Assembly: GCF_036327775.1 (NCBI RefSeq) | Contig: NZ_CP109598.1 | Span: 4,526,001-4,590,000 of the forward strand | Direction of reading: 5' to 3' | Length of the DNA: 64,000 nt | DNA from: Streptomyces sp. NBC_01498 | Lineage (GTDB): Bacteria; Actinomycetota; Actinomycetes; Streptomycetales; Streptomycetaceae | In this document: in pieces, positions 8,001 through 15,843 of the stretch | Layout of the letters: every line of letters begins with the position of its first letter | How positions within the stretch are numbered: position 1 is the first letter of the stretch | Position numbers and translations under genes: made by a program | Notes under the pieces: model-generated | What the model was told of the DNA's origin: nothing | Seen by the model: the letters and a program-made list of their open reading frames with translations, nothing else | The model's database searches: none

Positions 8001-8489
8001 TCGACGGCTGGTCGGATCACCGTCGGGGCGCGGGCTTGAGATGAAGCCGGCCACGTCGGTGAAGAGAATCAACGAGCGCAGGCGCTCGTGATCACCAGCA
8101 CGAAGTGCGCCAGAACAGCAGAGACGACGCTCAGTTTTCCCAACAACAGACCGTCGAACTATTCGCGATGTCGGCAGGCCGTGACCCGCTCGCGAGCCAC
8201 CACTCGTGCCCGGGTCACGTCGGCCAGGAATTCCAGCGCCAGTCGGCGTATTCGGCGACAGGCCACTGGCCGTCGGGTCGAGGGAGACGGCCGCACCCGG
8301 CGTCCCCCAGGCTCCGACGTCGACGGTCCGCGGGGAACTCGGCAAAAATCGGCACGGCGGCGAAGTCAACGGTGAAAAGGTATCGCTCACCACCATTTTC
8401 GGCGTTGCGTACGGCGCCTGCCCGCTGCGCTATATTCCGCGAGGCGGTGTGCGAAGACTCATCTAATCTAATATCAGCCGGAGGATCGT
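8001..8489. other. Gene-free stretch, no feature recognised
   Basis: Open frames here have no family resemblance, no good ribosome binding sites and uneven codon use. The base composition just before 8489 is lower in GC (for example ATCTAATCTAATATC at 8460-8474), which fits a promoter region for the next gene. Confidence 0.4.
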
Positions 8490-8888
8490 ATGACCGAACA
8501 CCGCATGCCGTGGGGTGACCTCGTTTCCTGGTCTCAGGAGCACGGCCTGCTGGCACTCCGGCTCTATGTTGTGATTTCCGAACCGACCAATGGCCTCGGC
8601 CCGGTACTCAAGAATCTGGATCCCCACGTGGCCTACCAGACCCGCATGGAAAATGAAGGGATCATGTTCGCCGCGGGGCCGTTGGCTGACGACGCTGAGG
8701 AGCAGTGGAACGGCGATGGCCTCTTCGTCTACCGCGCGTCCTCCCGTGAAGAGGCAGTTGGGATCGCCGAGAGCGACCCGATGCACCAGAGCGGAGCGCG
8801 TCGATACATCGTTCACCCCTGGCTGTTGAACGAGGGCACTTACAACATTCGGCTTTTCTACTCGGGTGGCCGACCCCAGATCAGCTGA
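8490..8888 (+). CDS. YCII-related domain protein
   Basis: The 132-residue product fits the YciI-like ferredoxin fold: ALRLYVVISEPTNG, LDPHVAYQTRMENEGIMFAAGPL, GDGLFVYRASSREEAVGIAESDPM, ARRYIVHPWLLNEG. The family includes small dehydrogenases/dehalogenase-like enzymes and proteins fused to sigma factors; the reaction is unknown. CGGAGGATCGT precedes the ATG, an excellent ribosome binding site. It stands alone in a decayed area. Confidence 0.85.
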   Translation: MTEHRMPWGDLVSWSQEHGLLALRLYVVISEPTNGLGPVLKNLDPHVAYQTRMENEGIMFAAGPLADDAEEQWNGDGLFVYRASSREEAVGIAESDPMHQSGARRYIVHPWLLNEGTYNIRLFYSGGRPQIS

Positions 8889-9174
8889 CTCTCACGGCAG
8901 ATGCATGAATGCATGACACGTTCCGAGAGTCGCCGCCGATCCCGAAGCTGCATTCCGATCCACAGCGCAGCCGGGTGTGGACGGTGGAGCGTCGACGTGT
9001 GGCTGAGGCTAGTTGGTGCGCGTCGTGCGACCCGACCAAGTTCTCCCGCTTCGGCCGCCTCTCGGTGGTGTTCCGCCACATGCCGCGATGGCGGCTGAAT
9101 AGTCGACGGCGCACCATGCGGGCCGAGGCCGAAGTTGGCGACTTCATTGCGGATCAGTAGCACCCGGCCGAGCT
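8889..9174. other. Intergenic, nothing recognised
   Basis: Between the convergent YCII-like gene and the TetR gene. Only a short inverted repeat ATGCAT-GA-ATGCAT at 8901-8914 was noticed. Confidence 0.4.
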
Positions 9175-9870
9175 TCACGGCGCTGACGTCTGCTCGGTCG
9201 CGTAGGTCCGGATGTGGGCCAGGACGGTGTCGAGACCGGTGCGCAGGGGGGTGGTGTTGCGGCGGGTCTGGGTGAGGAGAAGGCCGCCCTGGAGTGCGAC
9301 GAGCAGGGCGAGGGCGAGGGTGTCGGTGTCGGTGTCGGGGCGTAGATCGCCTCGGGCGCGCATGCGGGCCAGGCCGTCGCGGATCGGAGCCTCCCAGCGT
9401 TCGAAGCTGTCGACGAGGTCCGCTCGTGCGTGGGGGGTGTTGTCGGCCACCTCGGCCGCGATCGATCCGATGGGGCAGCCGCCGACGCAGTGGCGCTGTT
9501 CTTGCAGGTCGATGAGTAGATCACGCCAGCGATAAAGGGTGTCAAAGCTGTCGAGTTCGTCGAGACAGGGTCGCTGGGCGGCCAGGATGCCGTCGGTCTG
9601 GTGGGCGATCACGGCCCGGATCAGGTCGTCCTTGTCGGTGAAGTAGTGATACATCTGCGACGCGCCGACCCCCGCTTGCCGCTGAACGTCCTCGATAGCG
9701 GTACGGGCCACTCCGTGGGCGAACACCAGCTCAGCGGCGGCGGAGACGATGCGAGCCCGGGTTGCCAGACCCTTCGCCGTGAATTTCCGGGCCGGCGCCG
9801 GCCCGGCCTCGACGACCGCGCCCATCGGCCCTGTGCCGTCCGTCTGGCCTTCGACTGCCGACTGCTCCAT
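9175..9870 (-). CDS. TetR family transcriptional regulator
   Basis: The 231-residue product carries a TetR helix-turn-helix at about residues 35-85 (ATRARIVSAAAELVFAHGV, IEDVQRQAGVGASQMYHYF, DKDDLIRAVI) and a C-terminal TetR_C-like domain (CVGGCPIGSIAAEVAD, GDLRPDTDTDTLALALLVALQGGLLL), similar to regulators of oxidoreductases. Start ATG 9870 is chosen because upstream residues lie in the operator region. Two copies of TGGAGTNNNCGCTCCA lie just upstream, between this gene and a divergent truncated SDR gene, so autoregulation is likely. Confidence 0.87.
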   Translation of the reverse strand: MEQSAVEGQTDGTGPMGAVVEAGPAPARKFTAKGLATRARIVSAAAELVFAHGVARTAIEDVQRQAGVGASQMYHYFTDKDDLIRAVIAHQTDGILAAQRPCLDELDSFDTLYRWRDLLIDLQEQRHCVGGCPIGSIAAEVADNTPHARADLVDSFERWEAPIRDGLARMRARGDLRPDTDTDTLALALLVALQGGLLLTQTRRNTTPLRTGLDTVLAHIRTYATEQTSAP

Positions 9871-9890
9871 ATACGCAGCGTACCCGCTTA

Positions 9891-9906
9891 TGGAGTGGAC
9901 GCTCCA
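9891..9906. promoter_or_regulatory. TetR-type operator, first copy
   Basis: TGGAGTGGACGCTCCA: inverted repeat TGGAG/CTCCA with six bases between, 21 bases upstream of the TetR start. Confidence 0.6.
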
Positions 9907-9925
9907 GATACATCGGTTAACGGTT

Positions 9926-9941
9926 TGGAGTATTCGCTCCA
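9926..9941. promoter_or_regulatory. TetR-type operator, second copy
   Basis: TGGAGTATTCGCTCCA: same pattern as the site at 9891, 35 bases apart centre to centre, between the TetR gene and the divergent SDR remnant. Confidence 0.6.
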
Positions 9942-9958
9942 CTCGGCGAGAGGTTCTC

Positions 9959-10135
9959 GTGACCACCGATCTGGCCGGTTCCACCGCCCTGATCGGCGGC
10001 GCTATCAGCGGCACCGGCAGAGCCGCCGCCCGTCTGGCCGCCCTCGGGGCGCTCGTCTTCGTGTCTGTCCGGGCCAAGTCCGCTGCGCAGCCGCCATGGG
10101 CCGGTTGGAAGTCTTCTCCTTCTGTCCTGACGTGA
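9959..10135 (+). pseudogene. Truncated SDR oxidoreductase gene
   Basis: From GTG 9959 the frame reads TTDLAGSTALIGGAISGTGR then AAARLAALGALVFVSVRA, the first beta-alpha-beta unit of a short-chain dehydrogenase (the usual TGATSGIG is degraded to GGAISGTG). After about 40 residues the similarity ends and the frame runs into unrelated sequence with a stop at 10133-10135. The intact gene would have been the divergent target of the TetR gene beside it. The deletion endpoint adjoins an IS630-like remnant. Confidence 0.6.
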
Positions 10136-10407
10136 GTGGGGGCGCCTGCGCCGGGGGTGAGTCGACCACGGCCCTCGGCCGGTCCGGCCTCGCCGCAGCG
10201 TTGATCGCAGCGGGCACGTTTCGTGGAGGTGCGGCCCCATGGGCGCCTCCGTACCCCGGTGCGCGATCCGCGCCAGACGCTTGGCCCCGTCATCATCCAT
10301 CTCGCGGGCCCTGACACGCCCGGCCGAGCAACTCGACCGGGCGAATGTGACCGTAATGTGTGGCTTGGCATGAAAGGTCCATCGCAGGGCGTCCGGGATT
10401 TTTGTAG
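10136..10407. other. Decayed region with insertion sequence remnant
   Basis: No intact gene; contains the IS630-like fragment entered separately. The stretch ends at the promoter of the following two-gene operon. Confidence 0.4.
10235..10320 (-). mobile_element. Possible IS630 family transposase N-terminal fragment
   Basis: The minus strand reads RVRAREMDDDGAKRLARIAH RGTE, close to the N-terminal REMDDDEGxRLxRIxRRGxGS of actinobacterial IS630 transposases. The following WRRAQMVLLSAQ block is not visible, so this is only a short relic. It lies where the SDR gene breaks off. Confidence 0.4.
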
Positions 10408-10441
10408 TTGACACTCCAATTTTGGGCCATAGAATGGAGTG
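10408..10441 (+). promoter_or_regulatory. Promoter of the beta-propeller/Ig-like operon with TetR-like half sites
   Basis: TTGACA (10408-10413) and TAGAAT (10430-10435) with a 16-base spacer form an almost perfect promoter. CACTCCA (10412-10418) and TGGAGTG (10435-10441) are inverted copies flanking it. The same TGGAGT/CTCCA half sites form the operators of the TetR gene at 9891-9941, so the same repressor may act here. Expected start near 10442 leaves a leader of about 55 bases. Confidence 0.6.
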
Positions 10442-10497
10442 AACCCTGCAAAATATGCCGGGTGTGGTTCGCCGCTGAGAGCGGCGAGGAGGCCATT

Positions 10498-11685
10498 GTG
10501 AACACGATCGACCAAGTCACCCCGCAATCAGCGGGAGCTTTGACCTTCGGCCCCGACGGGGTCCTCTTCGTGGGCGACAGCAAGCTCGGGGCCGTCTTCG
10601 CCTTCGAGACGGACCGGGGCAGGGCTCCGGCCTCGCTCGATCCCTTCCTCTTCGAGTCGATCGACGAGAAGATCGCCGAAGCGCTGGGCGTAACGGCGAA
10701 GAACCTAATGATGAACGGGATGGCCGTCCATCCGGTGACGCGCGAGCCGTACCTGTCAGTCGGGGTGCGCAACGGCGATCGCCTGGAGCCCGCGGTCGTG
10801 AGCGTCTCGCTGGCCGGCGAGGTCCGCCCGTTCGACCTCTCCTCGTCGAACGTGACGGTGCACCAGCTGTCCGACGTTCCCGACGAGGGCAAGACGTTCA
10901 AGTCCCGGGCCGGTACTTTCCCCATGCCGCCGGCGGCCTACTTCGACGAGAAGGCGCGAACGCCGCTGCGGTCCATGACGATCGTGGACCTGAAGTTCCA
11001 CGCCGGAGAGGTGTTCGCCGCCGGCGTCTCGAACCAGGAGTTCTCCTCCACGCTGCGGCGGATCCCCTACCCGTTCACCGGGGATGCCAGCGAGACGCAA
11101 CTGGAGATCTACCACCTCGCCCACGGTCAGTACGAAACGCGTGCGCCGATCCGGGCCATGCAGTTCGCCGCCATTGACGGCGAGGACACCCTCATCGCCG
11201 CCTATGCGTGCAGCCCGCTCGTCACCATTCCGGTCTCGGAGCTGACGCACGGCGCGAAGGTGAGGGGCAAGACGATCGGCGACATGGGCAACGGCCAGCC
11301 CATCAGCATGGTCGCCTACCGCGAGGGGGACGAAGAGAAGCTGTTCATCACCAATGTCAGTCGCGGCCCCGTCGTGGTCCCGCTTTCCGGGATCCGCACA
11401 GCCGAAGGTTTCACCCCCGGGAACCGGCCGACCGAGGGCCCGATGTTCGACCAATCCCCCTTCATGCCGGCCGGGCCGGTCGGCAGGCAGGTGATGTTCG
11501 TCGGATCGTCGCTGCGGGCCGACCTGTTCAGCGACCGCTTCTTCGTCTCGCTGACCCGCTACGCGGACACCGGCGATCTGACGCTGGAAACCCTGATGGT
11601 CGCCCCGCTCCCCGCGCGGCTGGACAAGATCTGGGTGGAGATGGATTTCCCGAGCGCCGAGAGCCCGCACAAGGCGACGGCGTGA
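10498..11685 (+). CDS. Conserved beta-propeller-like protein of unknown function
   Basis: GTG 10498 is chosen because AGGAGG lies six bases upstream and a strong promoter lies about 60-90 bases before it. The 395-residue protein begins VNTIDQVTPQSAGALTFGPD then GVLFVGDSKLGAVFAF, a typical blade of a WD/NHL-like propeller, with further blades at NGMAVHPVTREPYLSVGV, ELTHGAKV and NGQPISMVAYREGDEEKLF. No signal peptide is seen. It is followed 16 bases later by an Ig-like domain gene, so the two form an operon. Enzymatic role unknown; no catalytic motif could be named. Confidence 0.7.
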   Translation: MNTIDQVTPQSAGALTFGPDGVLFVGDSKLGAVFAFETDRGRAPASLDPFLFESIDEKIAEALGVTAKNLMMNGMAVHPVTREPYLSVGVRNGDRLEPAVVSVSLAGEVRPFDLSSSNVTVHQLSDVPDEGKTFKSRAGTFPMPPAAYFDEKARTPLRSMTIVDLKFHAGEVFAAGVSNQEFSSTLRRIPYPFTGDASETQLEIYHLAHGQYETRAPIRAMQFAAIDGEDTLIAAYACSPLVTIPVSELTHGAKVRGKTIGDMGNGQPISMVAYREGDEEKLFITNVSRGPVVVPLSGIRTAEGFTPGNRPTEGPMFDQSPFMPAGPVGRQVMFVGSSLRADLFSDRFFVSLTRYADTGDLTLETLMVAPLPARLDKIWVEMDFPSAESPHKATA

Positions 11686-11701
11686 AAGGCGGGCTTCAAC
11701 G

Positions 11702-12469
11702 TTGAGTGCGCCTGAGATGCCGATGCCGACTTCCCCGGAGGTGCCCATCCGCATCTCTCCGCAAGCAGAGGTCCTGCCCGCCAACACCCTGCGTTTCTAC
11801 CTCCATTTTCCCAGGCCGGCAGAGGCGCACTTCGATCGTGACCACCTCTGGCTGCTGAACGAGGACGAACAGGTGGTGTCAGACCCCTTCCTCGTCCTGC
11901 CGTACGAGCTCTGGTCCGTCGACGGGCGCCGCCTGACAGTCCTGATGGAGCCAGGAAGGATCAAACGCGGTCTCGGAGCAGACCCGTCCCACGAACCGGC
12001 GCTTGTCGTCGGGCGGATGTACAGCCTCATCGTCACGGCACTCGGGCACACAGCGCGCCATACCTTCCGCGTAGGCGATCCAGTGCTGGAGCCGGTCGAC
12101 GAGACCCACTGGCGTCTCGTCTCCCCGACAGCGGAGAGTCTCGATCCCCTCCTCGTGCACTTCGACAGGGTGATGGACGCCACTCTCTGCCAGGACGAGA
12201 TCGGAGTCCTGACCCCTTCGGGAGAGGTCGTTGGGACGCGTGTGTCACTCGCACCGGAGGGAACCACGGCGCGGCTCATCCCGAGTCACCCGTGGCGCGC
12301 CGGGGAGCACCGCCTCGTCGTCTCCGAACGTCTCGAAGACGTCTGTGGCAACAGGCTGGGCGAGGCCCTGGACCACGACCTGGGAACGGAAGGAGCACCA
12401 CGGGCCGGGATGATCAACTTCACCACGCGCGGCGGCGTCGCCCCCTCGTCCGCTCAGGCGGTGCGCTGA
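11702..12469 (+). CDS. SbsA Ig-like domain protein, unknown function
   Basis: The product, about 250 residues, contains LPANTLRFYLHFPRPAEAHF, WLLNEDEQVV, LPYELWSVDGRRLTVLMEPG RIKRGL and later LDPLLVHFDRVMDATLC, a pattern I associate with bacterial Ig-like (SbsA-type) domains that compare calculated and limiting values in surface proteins. TTG 11702 or ATG 11717 may be the start; neither has a strong ribosome binding site, so translation may be coupled to the preceding gene. No signal peptide. It probably works with the propeller protein encoded just upstream. Confidence 0.6.
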   Translation: MSAPEMPMPTSPEVPIRISPQAEVLPANTLRFYLHFPRPAEAHFDRDHLWLLNEDEQVVSDPFLVLPYELWSVDGRRLTVLMEPGRIKRGLGADPSHEPALVVGRMYSLIVTALGHTARHTFRVGDPVLEPVDETHWRLVSPTAESLDPLLVHFDRVMDATLCQDEIGVLTPSGEVVGTRVSLAPEGTTARLIPSHPWRAGEHRLVVSERLEDVCGNRLGEALDHDLGTEGAPRAGMINFTTRGGVAPSSAQAVR

Positions 12470-12539
12470 TGCGGACAGGACGCGGAGCATGGCAGCACCT
12501 GGTGCCGCATCAGGTCACGTTCGCCCGTTTGAGCTGATC

Positions 12540-12895
12540 GGAGTCCGTATCGCCCGCAAAGGCATCGGCTCCAGTGAACGGCTCGGCCGGCGCGGATGGG
12601 GGGAGATACCCCGACTGCGCAGCCATCGGCGCAGGTGGTTGGAGTCGTAGCCCTTGTCGGCATGCGGTTTGCCGGGCCGCCGACGGCGGGGTCCACGACG
12701 GGAGCGGATGGGCGGAATGCCGCGCACGAGCGGCCCCAGGCCCTGGCTGTCGTGCATGTTGGCGCCGGAGATGCCCAGCGACAGCGGAAGTCCGTTCCGG
12801 TCGTTGATCAGGTGGATTTTCGATCCCGACTTGCCACGGTCGGTCGGATTCGGTCCCGTCAACGACCCCCTTTTGCCGCCCGCACCGACGCGCTG
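12540..12895 (-). mobile_element. IS5 family transposase remnant with an internal inversion
   Basis: The minus strand from about 12895 to 12600 reads LTGPNPTDRGKSGSKIHLIN, DRNGLPLSLGISGANMHDSQ, LVRGIPPIRSRRGPRRRRPG and DKGYDSNHLRRWLRSRGI, typical of IS5-group transposases. The next expected block, RIARKGIxSSERLGR, is instead found on the plus strand at 12540-12599 (GVRIARKGIGSSERLGRRGW). So a segment of about 60 bases has flipped. Both ends of the element and the C-terminal catalytic Glu region are missing. Confidence 0.75.
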
Positions 12896-12981
12896 CCGCA
12901 CGCGCGGGAGTCGCCGTACGCGGTCCCCGTGGAAGCCGCCGAGTATCAGGAACTCGAAGCGTGGTGGTGGCAGCTGCAACG

Positions 12982-13512
12982 CTACGGCTTCCAGTCCCGC
13001 GCGAGCAGCCCGAGCAGTACCTCGTCCAGGAACTCGCCCATCACCCAGGCCGAGGAGCGCAGCACGCCCTCGCGGACGAAGCCGTTGCGTTCGGCGGAGC
13101 GCATCATCGGGGTGTTGTCCGAGAGCGTGTCGATCTGGAGCCGGTGCAGCCCTCGTACGACGAACCCGTAGTGGCACAGCACCGCGACGACGTCGGTGCC
13201 GTAGCCCTTGCCGCGCGAGGCCGGCAGCAGTCCCAGTCCGAGGTGCGCCGACCGGTTGTGGGTGTCGATGCCCCACAGGGTCGCCGCGCCGATCAGCGTG
13301 CCGCCGGCCGACTCCACCACGGAGAAGGGGATGCTCCCTTCCTCCGTGTCGTCCACCACGAACTGCGCGTGCTTGGAACCGGGTGTGATCGGCCGCCACG
13401 GCCCGGCGGCGGCCCGCGAGGCGTTGGCCACGTCGCCGTGGAGCTCGGCCTCAAGGACCGGAATGTCGTCGTCGTGCCGGGCCCTGAGCCCGACCTTGCC
13501 GCCGCGTAGCAT
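12982..13512 (-). CDS. GNAT family N-acetyltransferase (RimJ/RimL type)
   Basis: The 176-residue protein shows the GNAT acetyl-CoA binding segment LGLGLLPASRGKGYGTDVVA (about residues 94-113), followed by LHRLQIDTLSDNTPMMRSAE RNGFVREGVLR, typical of the RimJ/RimL subgroup. It should acetylate an amine on a protein or small molecule; substrate unknown. Start ATG 13512 gives a full-length domain. It lies next to the transposase remnant, with a gene-free stretch upstream. Confidence 0.88.
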   Translation of the reverse strand: MLRGGKVGLRARHDDDIPVLEAELHGDVANASRAAAGPWRPITPGSKHAQFVVDDTEEGSIPFSVVESAGGTLIGAATLWGIDTHNRSAHLGLGLLPASRGKGYGTDVVAVLCHYGFVVRGLHRLQIDTLSDNTPMMRSAERNGFVREGVLRSSAWVMGEFLDEVLLGLLARDWKP

Positions 13513-13933
13513 GCACGCTTCCTATCGGACCGATTCGCCGACGGCAAACCCATTTGCGGTCGCACGGGCCGACCGGACGGCGGTCACGCGTTCCGAGGCG
13601 TTCCGGTGCCGGGGTGCCGGGTTCGGTGGCCGGGCAAGGGGCCCGCCTGAGGCCCGGGTTCGCCGTTCGGTGAGCGCGAGGCCCACTCGCACCGGGCGGC
13701 CCCGACGCACCTCGCCGACCCGCTCGATCCGTCGCCCGCCCGCCCGCCAGCCCGGCCGCCGCGCGCGTGGCCGGCCGGCGGACCCGGGCGCGGGCGGAAG
13801 CCGGCGTACGTGTTCCTCGTCGGGGACGGCGCCGTCGTCCGCATACTCTTCGCGTCGCCGGTCCACGGCCGCCGTGCGGCCCGGCAGTCGTCGGGAGCAG
13901 CCGGGCCGCACAAGCGAAGCCGTCGGGGCGCTG
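13513..13933. other. Gene-free stretch, nothing recognised
   Basis: Arg/Pro-rich open frames on both strands here are typical of high-GC noise and have no domain resemblance. It separates the sigma factor gene (ending at 13934) from the acetyltransferase start. Confidence 0.4.
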
Positions 13934-14893
13934 TCACTCCTCGACCGTGAGGCCCTTCCGCAGCCGGACCAGGGTGCGGGACAGCAGGCGGGACACGTGC
14001 ATCTGGGAGATGCCCAGTTCCTCGCCGATCTCCGACTGCGTCATGTTCGCGAAGAAGCGCAGCGACAGGATGGTGCGGTCGCGTGCCGGGAGTTCGGCGA
14101 TCAGGGGCTTCAGGGACTCGACGTACTCGATGCCTTCGAGCCCGTGGTCCTCGTAGCCGATGCGGTCGGACAGCAACCCCTCCGGGCCGTCGTCGTCCGA
14201 CTGCGCGTCCAGCGAACTCGCGGTGTACGCGTTGCTCGCCGCCATCCCCTCCACGACCTCGTCGTGGGTGATGCCGAGCCTGTCGGCCAGTTCGGCGACC
14301 GTCGGGGCGCGGTCCAGCGACTGGGACAACTCGTCGCCCGCCCTGGCCAGTTCGAGGCGGAGTTCCTGGAGCCGTCGCGGTACCCGCACCGACCACGACG
14401 TGTCGCGGAAGAAGCGCTTGATCTCGCCGATGATCGTCGGCATCGCGAAGGTGGGGAACTCGACGCCCCTGCTGAGCTCGAACCGGTCGATCGCCTTGAT
14501 CAGGCCGATCGTGCCGACCTGGACGATGTCCTCCATGGGCTCGCTGCGCGAACGGAACCGGGAGGCGGCGAACTTGACCAGGGCGAGGTTCAGCTCGACC
14601 AGGGTGTTCCGTACATACGCGTGTGCGTGGCCGCCCTCTTCCAGGTCTTCGAGGCGTCCGAACAGCGTTCTGGACAGGGCGCGGGCGTCCACCGCGCCCA
14701 TCTCGTCGAAGGGCGGGAACTCCCGCAGGTCGTCGAGCGCCGGGAGTGCGGGTGCGGGTGCGGGTGCGGGTGCGGGTGCGGGTCCGGGTCCGGGTCCGGG
14801 TCGGGGGGCGGGTGTGGCACCGGCCTCGGCGGTGGGGGACGGGATTGCCGACGGCGCGTCATGGGTACGCGAGTCGTCGAGCCGGGGTGACAT
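13934..14893 (-). CDS. SigB/SigF-like RNA polymerase sigma factor
   Basis: The 319-residue protein has an N-terminal low-complexity Pro-Ala/Pro-Gly segment (about 28-50), then region 2 (YVRNTLVELNLALVKFAASR, MEDIVQVGTIGLIKAIDRFE, FPTFAMPTIIGEIKRFFRDT), region 3 (RAPTVAELADRLGITHDEVV) and region 4 (LPARDRTILSLRFFANMTQS, EIGEELGISQMHVSRLLSRT). This is the alternative sigma family for stress and development in Streptomyces. Start ATG 14893 follows GGAGGAGACCC. The divergent neighbours encode a STAS antagonist and an ATP-binding anti-sigma protein, so a partner-switching module is complete here. Confidence 0.92.
   Translation of the reverse strand: MSPRLDDSRTHDAPSAIPSPTAEAGATPAPRPGPGPGPAPAPAPAPAPALPALDDLREFPPFDEMGAVDARALSRTLFGRLEDLEEGGHAHAYVRNTLVELNLALVKFAASRFRSRSEPMEDIVQVGTIGLIKAIDRFELSRGVEFPTFAMPTIIGEIKRFFRDTSWSVRVPRRLQELRLELARAGDELSQSLDRAPTVAELADRLGITHDEVVEGMAASNAYTASSLDAQSDDDGPEGLLSDRIGYEDHGLEGIEYVESLKPLIAELPARDRTILSLRFFANMTQSEIGEELGISQMHVSRLLSRTLVRLRKGLTVEE
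14746..14803. repeat. Hexanucleotide repeat coding for Pro-Ala and Pro-Gly
   Basis: Six copies of GGTGCG-type units followed by three GGTCCG units lie inside the sigma factor gene. Read on the minus strand they code for (PG)n(PA)n. Length variation by slippage would change the linker without shifting the frame. Confidence 0.85.
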
Positions 14894-15283
14894 GGGTCTC
14901 CTCCATACGTTCTCGGCATATGGCTGCCGATGCCGATACGCGCTGCTGCGGTGTGCGGCGCCTCCATGGCCGGTCGTGTCGGGGTCGTACTCGTGGGGGT
15001 CGTACTTCTGGGTCGTACTCGGGCGGTTCGGTGGTTCCCCACTAGCCCTATCGGGTCCGTACGGACGCATGCAAGTGTCATTTCGCACATATGTCCCCAT
15101 TGCGTCGGGGATTGGCTACCGGAGAAGGTGTGAAAGGCGTAATGTTTCGGCGAACGTCAGCGGCACGTGACACACCGGGGGACGCCATCGCCGGGACGGT
15201 CACGACGTCGCGGGCGACCACATCCGACACTTCCGAGACATCCGACGACGGCGCACGACATGGCAGAAGAGGGACGGACGGGC
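14894..15283. other. Divergent control region of the sigma module
   Basis: Contains three direct copies of GGGTCGTACT (14982, 14997, 15010) 13-15 bases apart, upstream of the sigma factor gene, which may be binding sites. No clear -35/-10 boxes were identified for the STAS gene. Confidence 0.4.
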
Positions 15284-15652
15284 ATGGACCGCCAGACGGT
15301 CGGCAGCACGAACCGGGGCCGGCTTCAGGTCGAGGTTCGCACCGAGGGCCGGAGCGAGGTCGTGACAGCGGCGGGTGAGCTTGATCACCACACCGCCGAA
15401 CTGTTGCGCGTACCCCTGGAAGAAGCGATCGACCGGGGGCGTACCCGCCTCGTGGTCGACTGCGCGCAGCTCGAATTCTGTGACTCGACCGGGCTGAACG
15501 TCCTGCTCGGGGCCCGTCTGAAGGCCGAGGCGGCCGACGGGGCCGTGCATCTGGCCGGGATGCAGCCGGTGGTCGCGCGCGTCTTCGAGATCACCGGGGC
15601 CGACGCCGTCTTCACCGTGCACGAGTCGCTGGAAGCAGCTCTTGCCGAGTGA
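15284..15652 (+). CDS. Anti-sigma factor antagonist, STAS domain
   Basis: The 122-residue protein is a single STAS domain: LQVEVRTEGRSEVVTAAGEL D, then RLVVDCAQLEFCDSTGLNVL with the phosphorylatable Ser at about residue 68 in DSTGLN, and VFEITGADAVFTVHESLEAAL at the end. In the unphosphorylated state it should bind the anti-sigma factor and free the sigma factor. Start 15284 is preferred (AGAGGGACGGACGGGC upstream); ATG 15260 is possible. The ATP-binding partner is encoded 190 bases downstream. Confidence 0.9.
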   Translation: MDRQTVGSTNRGRLQVEVRTEGRSEVVTAAGELDHHTAELLRVPLEEAIDRGRTRLVVDCAQLEFCDSTGLNVLLGARLKAEAADGAVHLAGMQPVVARVFEITGADAVFTVHESLEAALAE

Positions 15653-15680
15653 CCCCGGGGGCGCCCGAGCGCCCCGGGGG
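15653..15680 (+). terminator. Hairpin after the STAS gene
   Basis: A 12-base inverted repeat with one mismatch and the loop CCGA directly follows the stop codon. It may attenuate read-through into the downstream anti-sigma gene. Confidence 0.5.
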
Positions 15681-15843
15681 AACCACATGTTGCAAGTGTC
15701 ACGTCATCCACGTAGGTCTTGTGGGTGTTGTCACGATTACGCCGGGCAGAAGAGTCCCTGGGCCGGTCGGGACAGACAGAGCACTCTCGGTACGGATGTA
15801 ACCACTCATACGCGATCTGGTGAATCGGTGAGGTGAAGCGCTG

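Noticed and set aside
8909..9160. Possible 83-residue protein before the TetR gene
   Set aside because: No recognisable family, no good ribosome binding site, and composition like noise.
10408..10497. TTG start at 10408 for the propeller gene
   Set aside because: The TTG is part of the -35 box TTGACA; GTG 10498 has a near-perfect ribosome binding site.
13522..13911. Minus-strand frame of 129 residues between acetyltransferase and sigma factor genes
   Set aside because: Arg/Pro-rich, no ribosome binding site, no domain similarity.
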